A stretch of DNA of 64,000 nt from Flavobacterium gillisiae (lineage in GTDB: Bacteria; Bacteroidota; Bacteroidia; Flavobacteriales; Flavobacteriaceae): the NCBI RefSeq assembly GCF_900107635.1, contig NZ_FNRD01000002.1, positions 331,585-395,584 of the forward strand, in the 5' to 3' direction. Each line of letters begins with the position of its first letter. Position 1 is the first letter of the stretch. Below the pieces are notes generated by a model. The model ran no database searches. It was not told where the DNA came from and saw only the letters and a program-made list of their open reading frames with translations. The position numbers and the translations under genes are program-made. This document shows positions 18,416 through 26,967 of this stretch, piece by piece.

Positions 18416-21196
18416 ATGCAGAAAATTAAAGGGTTAATCATAATTGTGTTCTTATTTTCAATTTCAGCATTTTCTCAAAAAGCAAATCTTTCGGGTGTTA
18501 TAATTGATAGTAAAGATAAAACTCCCGTTTACAATTCAGTTGTTGCTTTATTAATCCCCAATGATTCCATTCTATATAAATTTACCCGATCAGATAGAGA
18601 GGGAATATTTAATCTCAAAAATGTAAAAGTAGGAAACTATATATTAATGACCTCTAATAATCAATATGCAGATTATGTAGATGCTATAATCGTTGATGAA
18701 ACCGAAAAAAAATTAGGAACTATCGCTTTAAAAAGTAAAATAGAACTACTTAGAGAAGTAGTTATAAAGTCGGGTTCAATTCGAATTAAAGGAGATACAA
18801 CGAGCTACCGGGCAAGTGATTTTAAAGTGGATGCTAATGCAAACGTAGAAGAATTACTAAAAAAATTACCAGGTATTCAAGTTGGTAAAGATGGGGTTAT
18901 TAAAGCAATGGGGGAAACAGTACAAAAAGTATTGGTAGATGGTGAAGAATTCTTTGGAGACGACCCGAGCATGGCGGTAAAAAACTTACGAGCTGATGCC
19001 GTTAAGGAAGTACAAGTTTTTGACAAGAAAAGTGATCAAGCAGAGTTTACAGGAATAGATGATGGTGACTCAAAGAAAACCATTAACCTAAGATTGAAGG
19101 ATGATAAAAAGAAAGGCTTCTTTGGTAAAATTGATGGAGCAAATCAACCATTTACGGATGCTGATTCCAGATATAACACTAATTTATTGATTAGTAGTTT
19201 TAAAGGTAAAAGAAAGGTATCAGCTTTTTTACTAAATGGAAACACTGGGCAAGATGGCTTAGGCTGGGAAGATGGCGAGAAATATGGAGCACGTGATAGT
19301 AATATAAATATGAGTATGGATGATGACGGAAACGTAAGTTATGAATGGGCTAGTGGTAATACTGATGATGAACCTTATGTTGATACACAGAATGGATTTA
19401 TTAAAAATACCAATGCAGGTTTGCAGTACAGTAATAAGTGGAATGATAAACAAACATTAAATTTATCACCAAAATACAATAAGCAGATATACACAAACAA
19501 CAACAGTAGAGTTTCTCAAACACAAGTAGGAGAAACGCAATTAAATGAAAATAGATCCACAACAACTAATGTAAACAGAGGTAATTTTAAGCTCAATGCT
19601 ACGTATGACGTAAAATTAGATTCAATAAACTCCTTAAAAATCACTGCCAAAACTAATTTTTATAGGACCGATAGTGATGAATTTACTAACGGAGTTACTA
19701 CTGGTGAAGGTGGAATTTTAAAAAATAAACAAGAAAAAACATTTACTACAAATTCCGATAAATCATCATTGTTTACTAGTATTTTATTTAAACATAAATT
19801 TGCCAAAGCCCGTCGTACATTTTCTGTAAATAGCAGTTGGAATATTTTAAATACAAATTCGGATAATTTTTTAAAATCGTCTAACGAAAGTTATGTTGAT
19901 GGTGAATTCTCTTCAAGAGATGATGTTGATCAAAATAAAATAGGAGATAAAACAAATCAAAAATTTGCTGTCAATTTCAGTTATACTGAGCCACTTGCAA
20001 AGAAAATCGCTTTACAATTTGCCTATCAAATTACTTATGATAAGGGCATGAACAACTACTTCACATACGATTATTCGGATATTACAGGTAAGTATGATGT
20101 TATTGTAAATTCATTGTCCAATGAGTTTAAGCAAACAATGATTACAAATAGACCTGTTATGAAATTAAGTTATAATGCTAAAAAAATCAATTATAGCATT
20201 GGAAGTGGTTTTGGTTTTACTTCTTTTGATTTGTTAGATCAAACTTTAGATAAAGAATACAAACAAAAGTATACCAACTTTTTTCCATCGGCAAGTTTCT
20301 CTTATAAGTATAAAAACAATGGTAATTTACGTGTAAATTATCAAGGCGCAACCACGCAGCCAACGCTAGATCAATTGCAACCTTTGAGAAACAATCAAGA
20401 CTTTTTTAATCAAATTTTAGGTAATCCAGATTTAAAACAATCTTTTACAAATAGTATAAACCTATCCCAGCATAGTTACGATCTTTTGACGGAAACTCAA
20501 ATCTATCAAGGCCTTTCTTTTAGGACAACAAGTAATTTAATTTCTTATAGTAGAGTTATAGATCCTGAAACTGCTAAAACTATTTCTAAGCCAATAAATA
20601 CAAATGGAAATTTCTCAGGTAATTTTTATTTTGGATATGGATTTAAAGTAAAAAAAATAGATTTAAATGTTAATCTTAATCCATCATTTAGCTATAATAA
20701 AACAGTACTTAGTATTAATGACAAATTGATTAATTCCAAGAATTTAAACTCAGGGCTTTCGCTTTTTTTATATAAGTCAAAAGAAAAGAAATATGACTTT
20801 AGTTTAAGTAATACTTTTTCGTTTAATAGAAACAGTACCTCTCAAAACGATGAAATAAAGTCATTTAATACTAATAATTTGAATCTAAACATAGGCGTTT
20901 ATTTCAGAGAAAAATGGAAAATTTCCACAGATTATAATTTTGTTTCTAGGCAAAAAACGATTGATTTTCAAGACAACCTTACCAATCAATTATGGAATGC
21001 AAGATTACAACGCACCTTTAAAAGTGACGAGTTTACAGCATATATTTTAGTAAAAGATATTTTGAATCAAAATATCGGCATCAATAGAGCTATTTATCAA
21101 AATACAATTAGCGAGGAGCGAAACGATAGATTAAAAAGATATGCGATGATTGGTTTTACTTGGAATTTTAAAAATAGTGGTGAATCAAAAAAATAA
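18416..21196 (+). CDS. Outer-membrane beta-barrel protein with N-terminal carboxypeptidase-like domain (TonB receptor type)
   Basis: 926 residues. A signal peptide (1-21, ending SAFSQ) is followed by a CarboxypepD-regulatory-like domain (about 24-105), a plug-like domain (about 115-225, with LLKKLPGIQVGKDG and VLVDGEEFFGDDP) and a large beta-barrel. The barrel end is consistent with outer-membrane insertion. This is the barrel family usually paired with GLPGLI proteins rather than with SusD. The transported substrate is unknown. The GLPGLI gene starts 11 bp downstream and is surely co-transcribed. Confidence 0.85.
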   Translation: MQKIKGLIIIVFLFSISAFSQKANLSGVIIDSKDKTPVYNSVVALLIPNDSILYKFTRSDREGIFNLKNVKVGNYILMTSNNQYADYVDAIIVDETEKKLGTIALKSKIELLREVVIKSGSIRIKGDTTSYRASDFKVDANANVEELLKKLPGIQVGKDGVIKAMGETVQKVLVDGEEFFGDDPSMAVKNLRADAVKEVQVFDKKSDQAEFTGIDDGDSKKTINLRLKDDKKKGFFGKIDGANQPFTDADSRYNTNLLISSFKGKRKVSAFLLNGNTGQDGLGWEDGEKYGARDSNINMSMDDDGNVSYEWASGNTDDEPYVDTQNGFIKNTNAGLQYSNKWNDKQTLNLSPKYNKQIYTNNNSRVSQTQVGETQLNENRSTTTNVNRGNFKLNATYDVKLDSINSLKITAKTNFYRTDSDEFTNGVTTGEGGILKNKQEKTFTTNSDKSSLFTSILFKHKFAKARRTFSVNSSWNILNTNSDNFLKSSNESYVDGEFSSRDDVDQNKIGDKTNQKFAVNFSYTEPLAKKIALQFAYQITYDKGMNNYFTYDYSDITGKYDVIVNSLSNEFKQTMITNRPVMKLSYNAKKINYSIGSGFGFTSFDLLDQTLDKEYKQKYTNFFPSASFSYKYKNNGNLRVNYQGATTQPTLDQLQPLRNNQDFFNQILGNPDLKQSFTNSINLSQHSYDLLTETQIYQGLSFRTTSNLISYSRVIDPETAKTISKPINTNGNFSGNFYFGYGFKVKKIDLNVNLNPSFSYNKTVLSINDKLINSKNLNSGLSLFLYKSKEKKYDFSLSNTFSFNRNSTSQNDEIKSFNTNNLNLNIGVYFREKWKISTDYNFVSRQKTIDFQDNLTNQLWNARLQRTFKSDEFTAYILVKDILNQNIGINRAIYQNTISEERNDRLKRYAMIGFTWNFKNSGESKK

Positions 21197-21207
21197 ATAA
21201 CAACATT

Positions 21208-21969
21208 ATGAAATCAATACTTTTTTTTATTACTGCCCTAATTTTTACTAGCACTTCAATAGCACAGCAATATGTTGATCAAGCGGTAATTGAATATGAA
21301 GTGAATACCAATGTAAAAAAAACGATGAGCAATGATAGTTGGGATGAGATGATGAAAGAGAATCTGTCTGATCTTAAAACTTCCTACTTCACCTATACTT
21401 TTGCAGATAACAAAAGTATATTCAAATTTGATAGATGGAGTCCAAAAACAAAAGTTCCAAAACACCAAAAAGAATCAGATGAGGAGAATATCTGGTATTT
21501 TGATTTTACTGCAGGAAGAATGAATATGCAAAAACAAATCGTAGGAACTAATTTTGTTATTGCCGACAGTATTCCAAATATTCAATGGAAAATCACGAAT
21601 GAAAACAGAGAAATAGCGGGTTATAATTGCCGAAAAGCAGTAGGGAAAATAATGGATGATGTATATATATTTGCTTTTTATACTGATGATATTACTATTA
21701 CTGGTGGTCCTTGTTCTATAAATGGTTTGCCAGGTATGATTTTAGGACTTACAATACCAAGACTATATACGTCATATATAGCTACCAAGGTTGATGTAAT
21801 GATCAGTAACACTTCAGATATAAAACCCATCACAGCCAAAAAAACCTATGATTTAATAAGTTTAAAATTGCTAATAGAAGAGAAAACAAAAGATTGGTAT
21901 AGCTATGGTGATGATAAAGAAGAAAATAAGAGACAAAAGACTATTTTCTTGCTGAATGCTTTTTTATAA
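21208..21969 (+). CDS. GLPGLI family secreted protein
   Basis: 253 residues with a signal peptide (about 1-19, cleaved near SIAQQ). The family signature appears as INGLPGMILGL around residues 170-180, and the core domain holds REIAGYNCRKA with a conserved Cys. These periplasmic or surface proteins are encoded beside TonB-type barrels in Bacteroidota; the biochemical function is unknown. The gene is the second of a two-gene operon ended by a 24-bp perfect hairpin. Confidence 0.88.
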   Translation: MKSILFFITALIFTSTSIAQQYVDQAVIEYEVNTNVKKTMSNDSWDEMMKENLSDLKTSYFTYTFADNKSIFKFDRWSPKTKVPKHQKESDEENIWYFDFTAGRMNMQKQIVGTNFVIADSIPNIQWKITNENREIAGYNCRKAVGKIMDDVYIFAFYTDDITITGGPCSINGLPGMILGLTIPRLYTSYIATKVDVMISNTSDIKPITAKKTYDLISLKLLIEEKTKDWYSYGDDKEENKRQKTIFLLNAFL

Positions 21970-22080
21970 TTTGTAGTACGTCTACACAAAATAACGCATT
22001 CATTGCTGTTAAGATATACACTGGTGAATCTAAAGAACAATTTTAGTAGTTAAAGAGTACTTAATCAGGATTTTGAGTAT

Positions 22081-22131
22081 TTTGAATACAAAAAAAGAGT
22101 TTACATAGTAAACTCTTTTTTTGTATTCAAA
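22081..22131. terminator. Perfect 24-bp bidirectional terminator hairpin
   Basis: Arms at 22081-22104 and 22108-22131 are exact reverse complements around a three-base loop. The stem holds A-tracts on the left and T-tracts on the right, so it works in both directions between the convergent GLPGLI and reductase genes. Confidence 0.88.
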
Positions 22132-22157
22132 ACAGCTATAGTAGCTTGTACACTTTC

Positions 22158-23207
22158 CTAAACATCATCATAATCTACATAAATCGTTTCTGATGTAGGA
22201 TGTGCTTGACAACTAAGGATTAATCCGTCTGCAATTTCTTTATCAGTTAGGATGGAATTCTTCGTCATTTCAGCAGTTCCTGAAGTTACTCTACAAAGAC
22301 AGCTGCTGCAAATTCCGCCTTGACAGGAGTAAGGAGCATCAATTCCTTGTTTTAGGGCAGCTTCAAGGATGGTTTGTTTTTGAGACATTTCAAAGGTGGT
22401 TTCTTCGTCGTCTACCATAATGGTAATTTTCGAATGTCCTCCTAAATCTTTTATTACGTTTTCATGAGAAGACGAAGTAAAAAGCTCAAATTTTATAGCC
22501 GATTCTTTTACGTTTTTCTCTTTCAAAACGCCAGTAACTAATTCGATCATTTCCTCTGGTCCACATAAATAGAACTTATCAAATTCCAGTTCCTTGTGTT
22601 TGTTGTTTAGAACAAAATTCACCGTTGATTTATCGATTCGACCAAATAATGCATTTTCTACTTTGGCTTGACTATAAATATAGTGAGGGAAAAGGCGACC
22701 TACATATTGTAATTGCAAATCGTGCAATTCGTTGTTAAAGATCGTTTCTTCGGCAGTTTTGTTACCATAAACTAGTACAAAAGAACTTTTTGGTTCGCTT
22801 TTCAATACACTTTTAATGATGGAAATCACAGGTGTTATTCCGCTTCCGGATACAAAAGCCACGTAATTCTTTTGTTTTTCTATTTCAGGTTCTAATATAA
22901 ATTTTCCCTCTGGTTTATTTACTTCAAGTGCATCTCCCGCTTTTAATTTGGTATTGGCAAATTGAGAAAAAGCACCATTTTTTACTGCTTTTACCGCGAT
23001 ACGCAATTCACCACTTTCCGGGGAAGAACAGATTGAATAAGCACGGCGAATTTCTTGACCGTCCAGCGTTAAGCGGATATTGACGTATTGTCCGGCAATA
23101 AAAGTATAATTAGGTTTTAATTCCTCAGGAACGTTAAAGAGTATGGAAACCGCATCCTTGGTTTCGCGACGTACTTCTTTTATGATTAGTTTTAAAAATG
23201 AAGGCAT
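22158..23207 (-). CDS. NAD(P)H-dependent flavin reductase with C-terminal 2Fe-2S ferredoxin domain (PaaE-like)
   Basis: 349 residues in three modules. They are a FAD-binding FR-type domain (RAYS at 55-58), an NAD(P)-binding domain (GSGITP at 121-126, LCGPEEM at 214-220), and a plant-type 2Fe-2S domain with Cys 295, 300, 303 and 333. This matches PaaE, the reductase of phenylacetyl-CoA epoxidase, and related oxygenase reductases. No paaABCD genes lie nearby, so the partner oxygenase is elsewhere or differs. It is transcribed alone from a promoter that diverges from the PadR gene. Confidence 0.85.
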   Translation of the reverse strand: MPSFLKLIIKEVRRETKDAVSILFNVPEELKPNYTFIAGQYVNIRLTLDGQEIRRAYSICSSPESGELRIAVKAVKNGAFSQFANTKLKAGDALEVNKPEGKFILEPEIEKQKNYVAFVSGSGITPVISIIKSVLKSEPKSSFVLVYGNKTAEETIFNNELHDLQLQYVGRLFPHYIYSQAKVENALFGRIDKSTVNFVLNNKHKELEFDKFYLCGPEEMIELVTGVLKEKNVKESAIKFELFTSSSHENVIKDLGGHSKITIMVDDEETTFEMSQKQTILEAALKQGIDAPYSCQGGICSSCLCRVTSGTAEMTKNSILTDKEIADGLILSCQAHPTSETIYVDYDDV

Positions 23208-23223
23208 GGGATATATTTTTTTA

Positions 23224-23231
23224 CAAATATA
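23224..23231 (-). promoter_or_regulatory. Predicted -7 element of the reductase gene
   Basis: Read on the minus strand the octamer is TATATTTG, an exact TAnnTTTG match, 17 bp before the start codon. It diverges from an identical element of the PadR gene. Confidence 0.5.
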
Positions 23232-23309
23232 CTAAACAGAATAGGTTTCTTAAATCAAAGTGTTTGAAAAATTTACATACCTAAAAGTGTTATGTATAAG
23301 ATTCTTATG

Positions 23310-23317
23310 TATATTTG
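23310..23317 (+). promoter_or_regulatory. Predicted -7 element of the padR operon
   Basis: TATATTTG is an exact TAnnTTTG match 44 bp before the padR start. Transcription from it would place the short repeat at 23327-23360 in the 5' leader. Confidence 0.5.
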
Positions 23318-23326
23318 TTTTTCAAT

Positions 23327-23360
23327 AGGAGATTGCTTCGTGCCTCGAAATGACAAAAAA
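23327..23360 (+). repeat. Short interspersed repeat, copy A (in padR leader)
   Basis: GATTGCTTCGTGCCTCGAAA followed by TGACAAAA is shared, with small changes, with 39696-39730 and more loosely with 23803-23832. The A-rich tail lies directly before the ATG and could act as the ribosome-binding leader. Confidence 0.7.
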
Positions 23361-23696
23361 ATGAAAAACTCACAGTTGTATAAAGGAAGTTTAAATACCA
23401 TTATCATGAAATTGCTAGAAGAAAATGGTAAGATGTACGGTTACGAAATCACCCAAAAAGTAAAAGCGATTACAGCCGGAGAACTTAATATCACCGAAGG
23501 TGCGCTCTATCCTGCCTTACACAAACTAGAGGCCGAAGGTATACTGGATGTGGAGATTGAAAAAGTGGATAACCGCATGCGAAAATATTACAAGCTGACG
23601 GAAGCAGGAACGAAGGAAACCGTGAACCGCCTCGCAGAATTGGAAGATTTTATTAGAACCATGCAATCATTAGTAAATCCTAAACTAGAATTTTAA
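23361..23696 (+). CDS. PadR family transcriptional regulator
   Basis: 111-residue winged-helix repressor of the short PadR class. The DNA-binding domain covers about 8-85 with MYGYEITQKV and ITEGALYPALHKLEAEGIL, the PadR hallmark. A short C-terminal helix would mediate dimerisation. The frame runs upstream to 23292 through a repeat, giving an unlikely leader peptide, so the ATG at 23361 (MKNSQLYKGSLNTIIMKLL) is chosen. It heads an operon with a membrane protein, a permease and an ABC ATPase, and probably represses it, as PadR proteins commonly control linked efflux systems. Confidence 0.92.
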   Translation: MKNSQLYKGSLNTIIMKLLEENGKMYGYEITQKVKAITAGELNITEGALYPALHKLEAEGILDVEIEKVDNRMRKYYKLTEAGTKETVNRLAELEDFIRTMQSLVNPKLEF

Positions 23697-23802
23697 TTTT
23701 ATGGAAAAGAAATTAAAGGATGGAAAAAAGACAAGAAAATCACACTAATTAAAACAATTAACCCAGATTTGAATTTTCTTAATTACATGTTTGAATAGCG
23801 TT

Positions 23803-23832
23803 GTAGAGATGCTTCGATCCTCAGCATGACAA
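23803..23832 (+). repeat. Short interspersed repeat, copy B (diverged)
   Basis: GAGATGCTTCGATCCTCAGC with ATGACAA resembles copies A and C. It sits in the 216-bp gap between padR and the membrane protein gene, 80 bp before the next start. Confidence 0.5.
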
Positions 23833-23911
23833 CCGGAGTAAGGAGATTGATAATTAAAAGCAAATATTTAAAAGAAGTAAAAAACAACACCAACTTTCAT
23901 AGAGAAATAAC

Positions 23912-24619
23912 ATGAAACTAACCGCCCCACAAATAGAGCATCTTTTCACTTTCACGCGCCAGCATTATGTGGAATGGTATGACTTACAATCAGAACTCGT
24001 AGATCATTTGGCGAATGCTATCGAAACCCAATGGCAGGAAAACCCCAAGCTTAGTTTTGACGAAGCCTTGAATATTGAGTTCAAGAAGTTTGGCGTTTTT
24101 GGTTTTATGGATGTGGTAGAAAAGAGGCAAGCCGTTTTGAGAAAAAAATACAACGGCCTAGTTTGGGAGCATATTAAAGGTTTTTTTGGTATCCCAAAGA
24201 TTGTTTTAACGATAACAATGACCTTGGTTTTATTTAGTATTTTGAAAGTGAGCATTTATAGCGGATGGATTTTTATGGGGTTGTATCTTATTTTGATGGT
24301 ATTTTCATTTTATAAAATTTTCAAAAACAGGAAAAAAAAGCAGTTGAAAGCGCAGACAAAAGAAAAAATTTGGTTGTTTGAAGAAATAATTAATCAATAT
24401 GGAAGTATTGCTGGAATCATTGTTTTGCCATTTAATATCTTTAATCAATTAATAGATCAGACTGATAATTTTTTTGGGAATGTCTATTGGGTGCTGGGAT
24501 TGAGTTTCTTTTCTGTAGTGTTTTTTATACTTGTTTTTATCATTTTTAAAATCATTCCGGCCAAAACAGAGGAGTATTTGCTAGCAACTTATCCAGAATA
24601 TAAATTAGAAAAGCTGTAA
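23912..24619 (+). CDS. Membrane protein linked to PadR (unknown function)
   Basis: 235 residues. The N-terminal ~80 residues are soluble and helical (HLFTFTRQHYVEWYDLQSEL, with ELVDHL), resembling the short domain often found in membrane partners of PadR regulators. Four hydrophobic segments follow (about 87-105, 110-128, 165-182, 190-212). The gene lies between padR and an ABC permease and is probably a regulatory or accessory component. No enzyme motif is visible. Confidence 0.6.
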   Translation: MKLTAPQIEHLFTFTRQHYVEWYDLQSELVDHLANAIETQWQENPKLSFDEALNIEFKKFGVFGFMDVVEKRQAVLRKKYNGLVWEHIKGFFGIPKIVLTITMTLVLFSILKVSIYSGWIFMGLYLILMVFSFYKIFKNRKKKQLKAQTKEKIWLFEEIINQYGSIAGIIVLPFNIFNQLIDQTDNFFGNVYWVLGLSFFSVVFFILVFIIFKIIPAKTEEYLLATYPEYKLEKL

Positions 24620-24659
24620 CATATTCTTACTTTTGATTACTTACTGTAAAACCAAATTT

Positions 24660-26144
24660 ATGTTTAAACATTTTATAAATTTAGAATTGAAAGCCTTTTT
24701 CCGTTCAGCGAGTGTTGGAAAAAGCATTGGCTTAAAAATTTTAATGGGCTTTTTAGTAGTTTATTTTTTACTTGTTTTTTTAGTATTAGGAATTGCATTA
24801 TATCCAATGTTAGAGAAAGTATTCCCAGGTCAAAAACCATTGACGATAGTCAATAGTTTTGTGATTTTCTGGTTGGCTTTCGAACTGGTGTTTCGTTTTT
24901 TTATGCAAAGTTTACCGGTGATGAATATTAAACCATTATTAGTATTGCCTATAAAAAAAGAATCGGTAATCCACTTTGTTTTGCTGAAGAGTTTAATTTC
25001 GATCTACAACATTTTTCCCTTATTGGTTATTATCCCTTTTGGGGTTTTTAATATTATCAAAGGGAATGATGGCACATTGAACATGATTGTTTGGATGTTT
25101 GGTATGTATATTTTAGCTTTAATAGTCAATTATGCTAATTTTTTAATAAAAAAGAAATTTGCCGAAAACATCAAAGCCTTTCTTCCCTTTGTAGTTTTAG
25201 GAATGGTGTTTTTTGGTCTGGATTATTTTGGGGTTTTTAAAATCACCACGCTTTCAGGCGTTGTTCTTGATACTTTAGTGTTGCAGCCAATATTAGTTTT
25301 AGTACCAATCCTGATTTTAGCGGGATTCTACTTTTTAAATTTCAAGTATCTAAAAAATAATTTTTATCTGGATAATTCGCTGCAATCGAAAGTGGAGGAG
25401 GCAAAAACGTCTGATTTGAGTTGGACGAAGCGCTTTGGAGAGATTGCACCTTTTCTGCAATTGGACTTAAAAATGATTTGGAGAAACAAAAGGCCCAAAA
25501 CCACAATTTGGATTTCTTTGATTTTCTTGGCTTATGGTTTAATGATTTATACGAATCCAACTTACAAAGACACGCCAGCCTTTTCTGTATTGGTCGGAAT
25601 TTTAATGACTGGGGTATTCATGATCAATTACGGTCAATTTGTTCCCTCTTGGGACAGTAATTATTACGGAATGATGATGTCACAAAACATTCCCATGAAA
25701 CAATATTTAGCTTCAAAAGCTGGATTAATGTCAGTTTCAGTTGTGATTTTGGCGATTTTAAGTACTCCTTATCTTTATTTTGGATGGAATGTATTAGCCA
25801 TTAACCTGGCCTGTGCGACTTATAATTTGGGTGTCAACATACCGGTTTTATTATTTGCAGGTTCGTTTAACAAAAAAAGAATTGATTTAGAGAAAAGTCC
25901 GTTCATGAATTACCAGGGAACAGGAGCTACGCAATGGATTGTTGGATTGCCTTTGATGCTGATCCCAACCTTGATTTTTTATGGTATTTATAAATTGATA
26001 AATGCAGAGGTAGCAATCATCGTAATTGCGACAATTGGTGTGATTGGATTGGTATTGAGAAATTATCTTTTGAATACAATCGCAGCCGGTTATACCAAAA
26101 GAAAATACGCAACCATCAACGGTTTCAAACAACAAGAAAATTAG
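24660..26144 (+). CDS. ABC transporter permease, DUF5687 family
   Basis: 494-residue integral membrane protein with about ten to twelve helices, recognised as the DUF5687 family of Bacteroidota (N-terminus FKHFINLELKAFFRS, central LDLKMIWRNKRPKT). The frame is open from a TTG at 24633, but the ATG at 24660 is the sensible start. The family pairs with an ABC ATPase as an exporter; here the ATPase follows after 40 bp. The substrate is unknown. Confidence 0.8.
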   Translation: MFKHFINLELKAFFRSASVGKSIGLKILMGFLVVYFLLVFLVLGIALYPMLEKVFPGQKPLTIVNSFVIFWLAFELVFRFFMQSLPVMNIKPLLVLPIKKESVIHFVLLKSLISIYNIFPLLVIIPFGVFNIIKGNDGTLNMIVWMFGMYILALIVNYANFLIKKKFAENIKAFLPFVVLGMVFFGLDYFGVFKITTLSGVVLDTLVLQPILVLVPILILAGFYFLNFKYLKNNFYLDNSLQSKVEEAKTSDLSWTKRFGEIAPFLQLDLKMIWRNKRPKTTIWISLIFLAYGLMIYTNPTYKDTPAFSVLVGILMTGVFMINYGQFVPSWDSNYYGMMMSQNIPMKQYLASKAGLMSVSVVILAILSTPYLYFGWNVLAINLACATYNLGVNIPVLLFAGSFNKKRIDLEKSPFMNYQGTGATQWIVGLPLMLIPTLIFYGIYKLINAEVAIIVIATIGVIGLVLRNYLLNTIAAGYTKRKYATINGFKQQEN

Positions 26145-26184
26145 TAATGATAACTTTTGAGTCGTCACAATACATAAAAATATA

Positions 26185-26880
26185 ATGATACAGGTAAATC
26201 AGCTTTCAAAAAAATATAACGGAACTACAGTTTTAAATATCGAACATCTTGAAATCCCAAAAGGACAAAGTTTGGGTCTCGTGGGAAATAACGGTGCCGG
26301 AAAAACAACCTTTTTTAGTTTACTTTTGGATTTAATCCAGCCTTCAACGGGGAGTATAATAAACAATGGCATTTTGGTAAATGCTAGTGAAGATTGGAAA
26401 CCTTTTACAGCGGCATTTATTGATGAAAGCTTCTTGATAGGCTATCTTACACCGGAAGAGTATTTTTATTTTATTGGTGATTTACGGGGTCAAAACAAGG
26501 CCGATATTGATGCTTTACTAGAAAAATATGAAGAGTTTTTTAATGGTGAAATTCTGAAAAATAAAAAATACCTGCGTGATTTATCCAAAGGAAACCAAAA
26601 GAAAGTAGGTATAATTGCGACCTTAATAGGTAATCCAGAAGTGGTTATTCTAGATGAGCCTTTTGCTAATTTAGACCCTACAACGGTTAATAGATTGAAA
26701 AAAGTAATTAAAGAACTTGCTGAAAATAAGGACATCACAATTTTAGTTTCAAGCCATGATTTGCAGCACACAGTAGAAGTTTGTGATCGAATAGTAGCTT
26801 TAAATAAAGGGGAAATCGTAAAAGATATTCAGACGTCTGAGGAAACGCTACAGGAGTTAGAAATGTTTTTCGCGGTTTAA
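26185..26880 (+). CDS. ABC transporter ATP-binding protein
   Basis: 231-residue ATPase with Walker A GNNGAGKTT at 34-42, signature LSKGNQKK at 133-140, Walker B VVILDEPF with Glu158, and the H-loop SSHD near 192. The signature variant LSKGNQ is common in exporters of the CcmA/NatA type. It should energise the DUF5687 permease encoded just upstream, in the PadR-led operon. Confidence 0.93.
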   Translation: MIQVNQLSKKYNGTTVLNIEHLEIPKGQSLGLVGNNGAGKTTFFSLLLDLIQPSTGSIINNGILVNASEDWKPFTAAFIDESFLIGYLTPEEYFYFIGDLRGQNKADIDALLEKYEEFFNGEILKNKKYLRDLSKGNQKKVGIIATLIGNPEVVILDEPFANLDPTTVNRLKKVIKELAENKDITILVSSHDLQHTVEVCDRIVALNKGEIVKDIQTSEETLQELEMFFAV

Positions 26881-26967
26881 ACTTCCATATTTCAAAAAGA
26901 AACGTATTTTTACCAGTCATTATACTAAAAAGCTTTTTTAAAAGTTTAATGATAAAAACGTTAGCAA

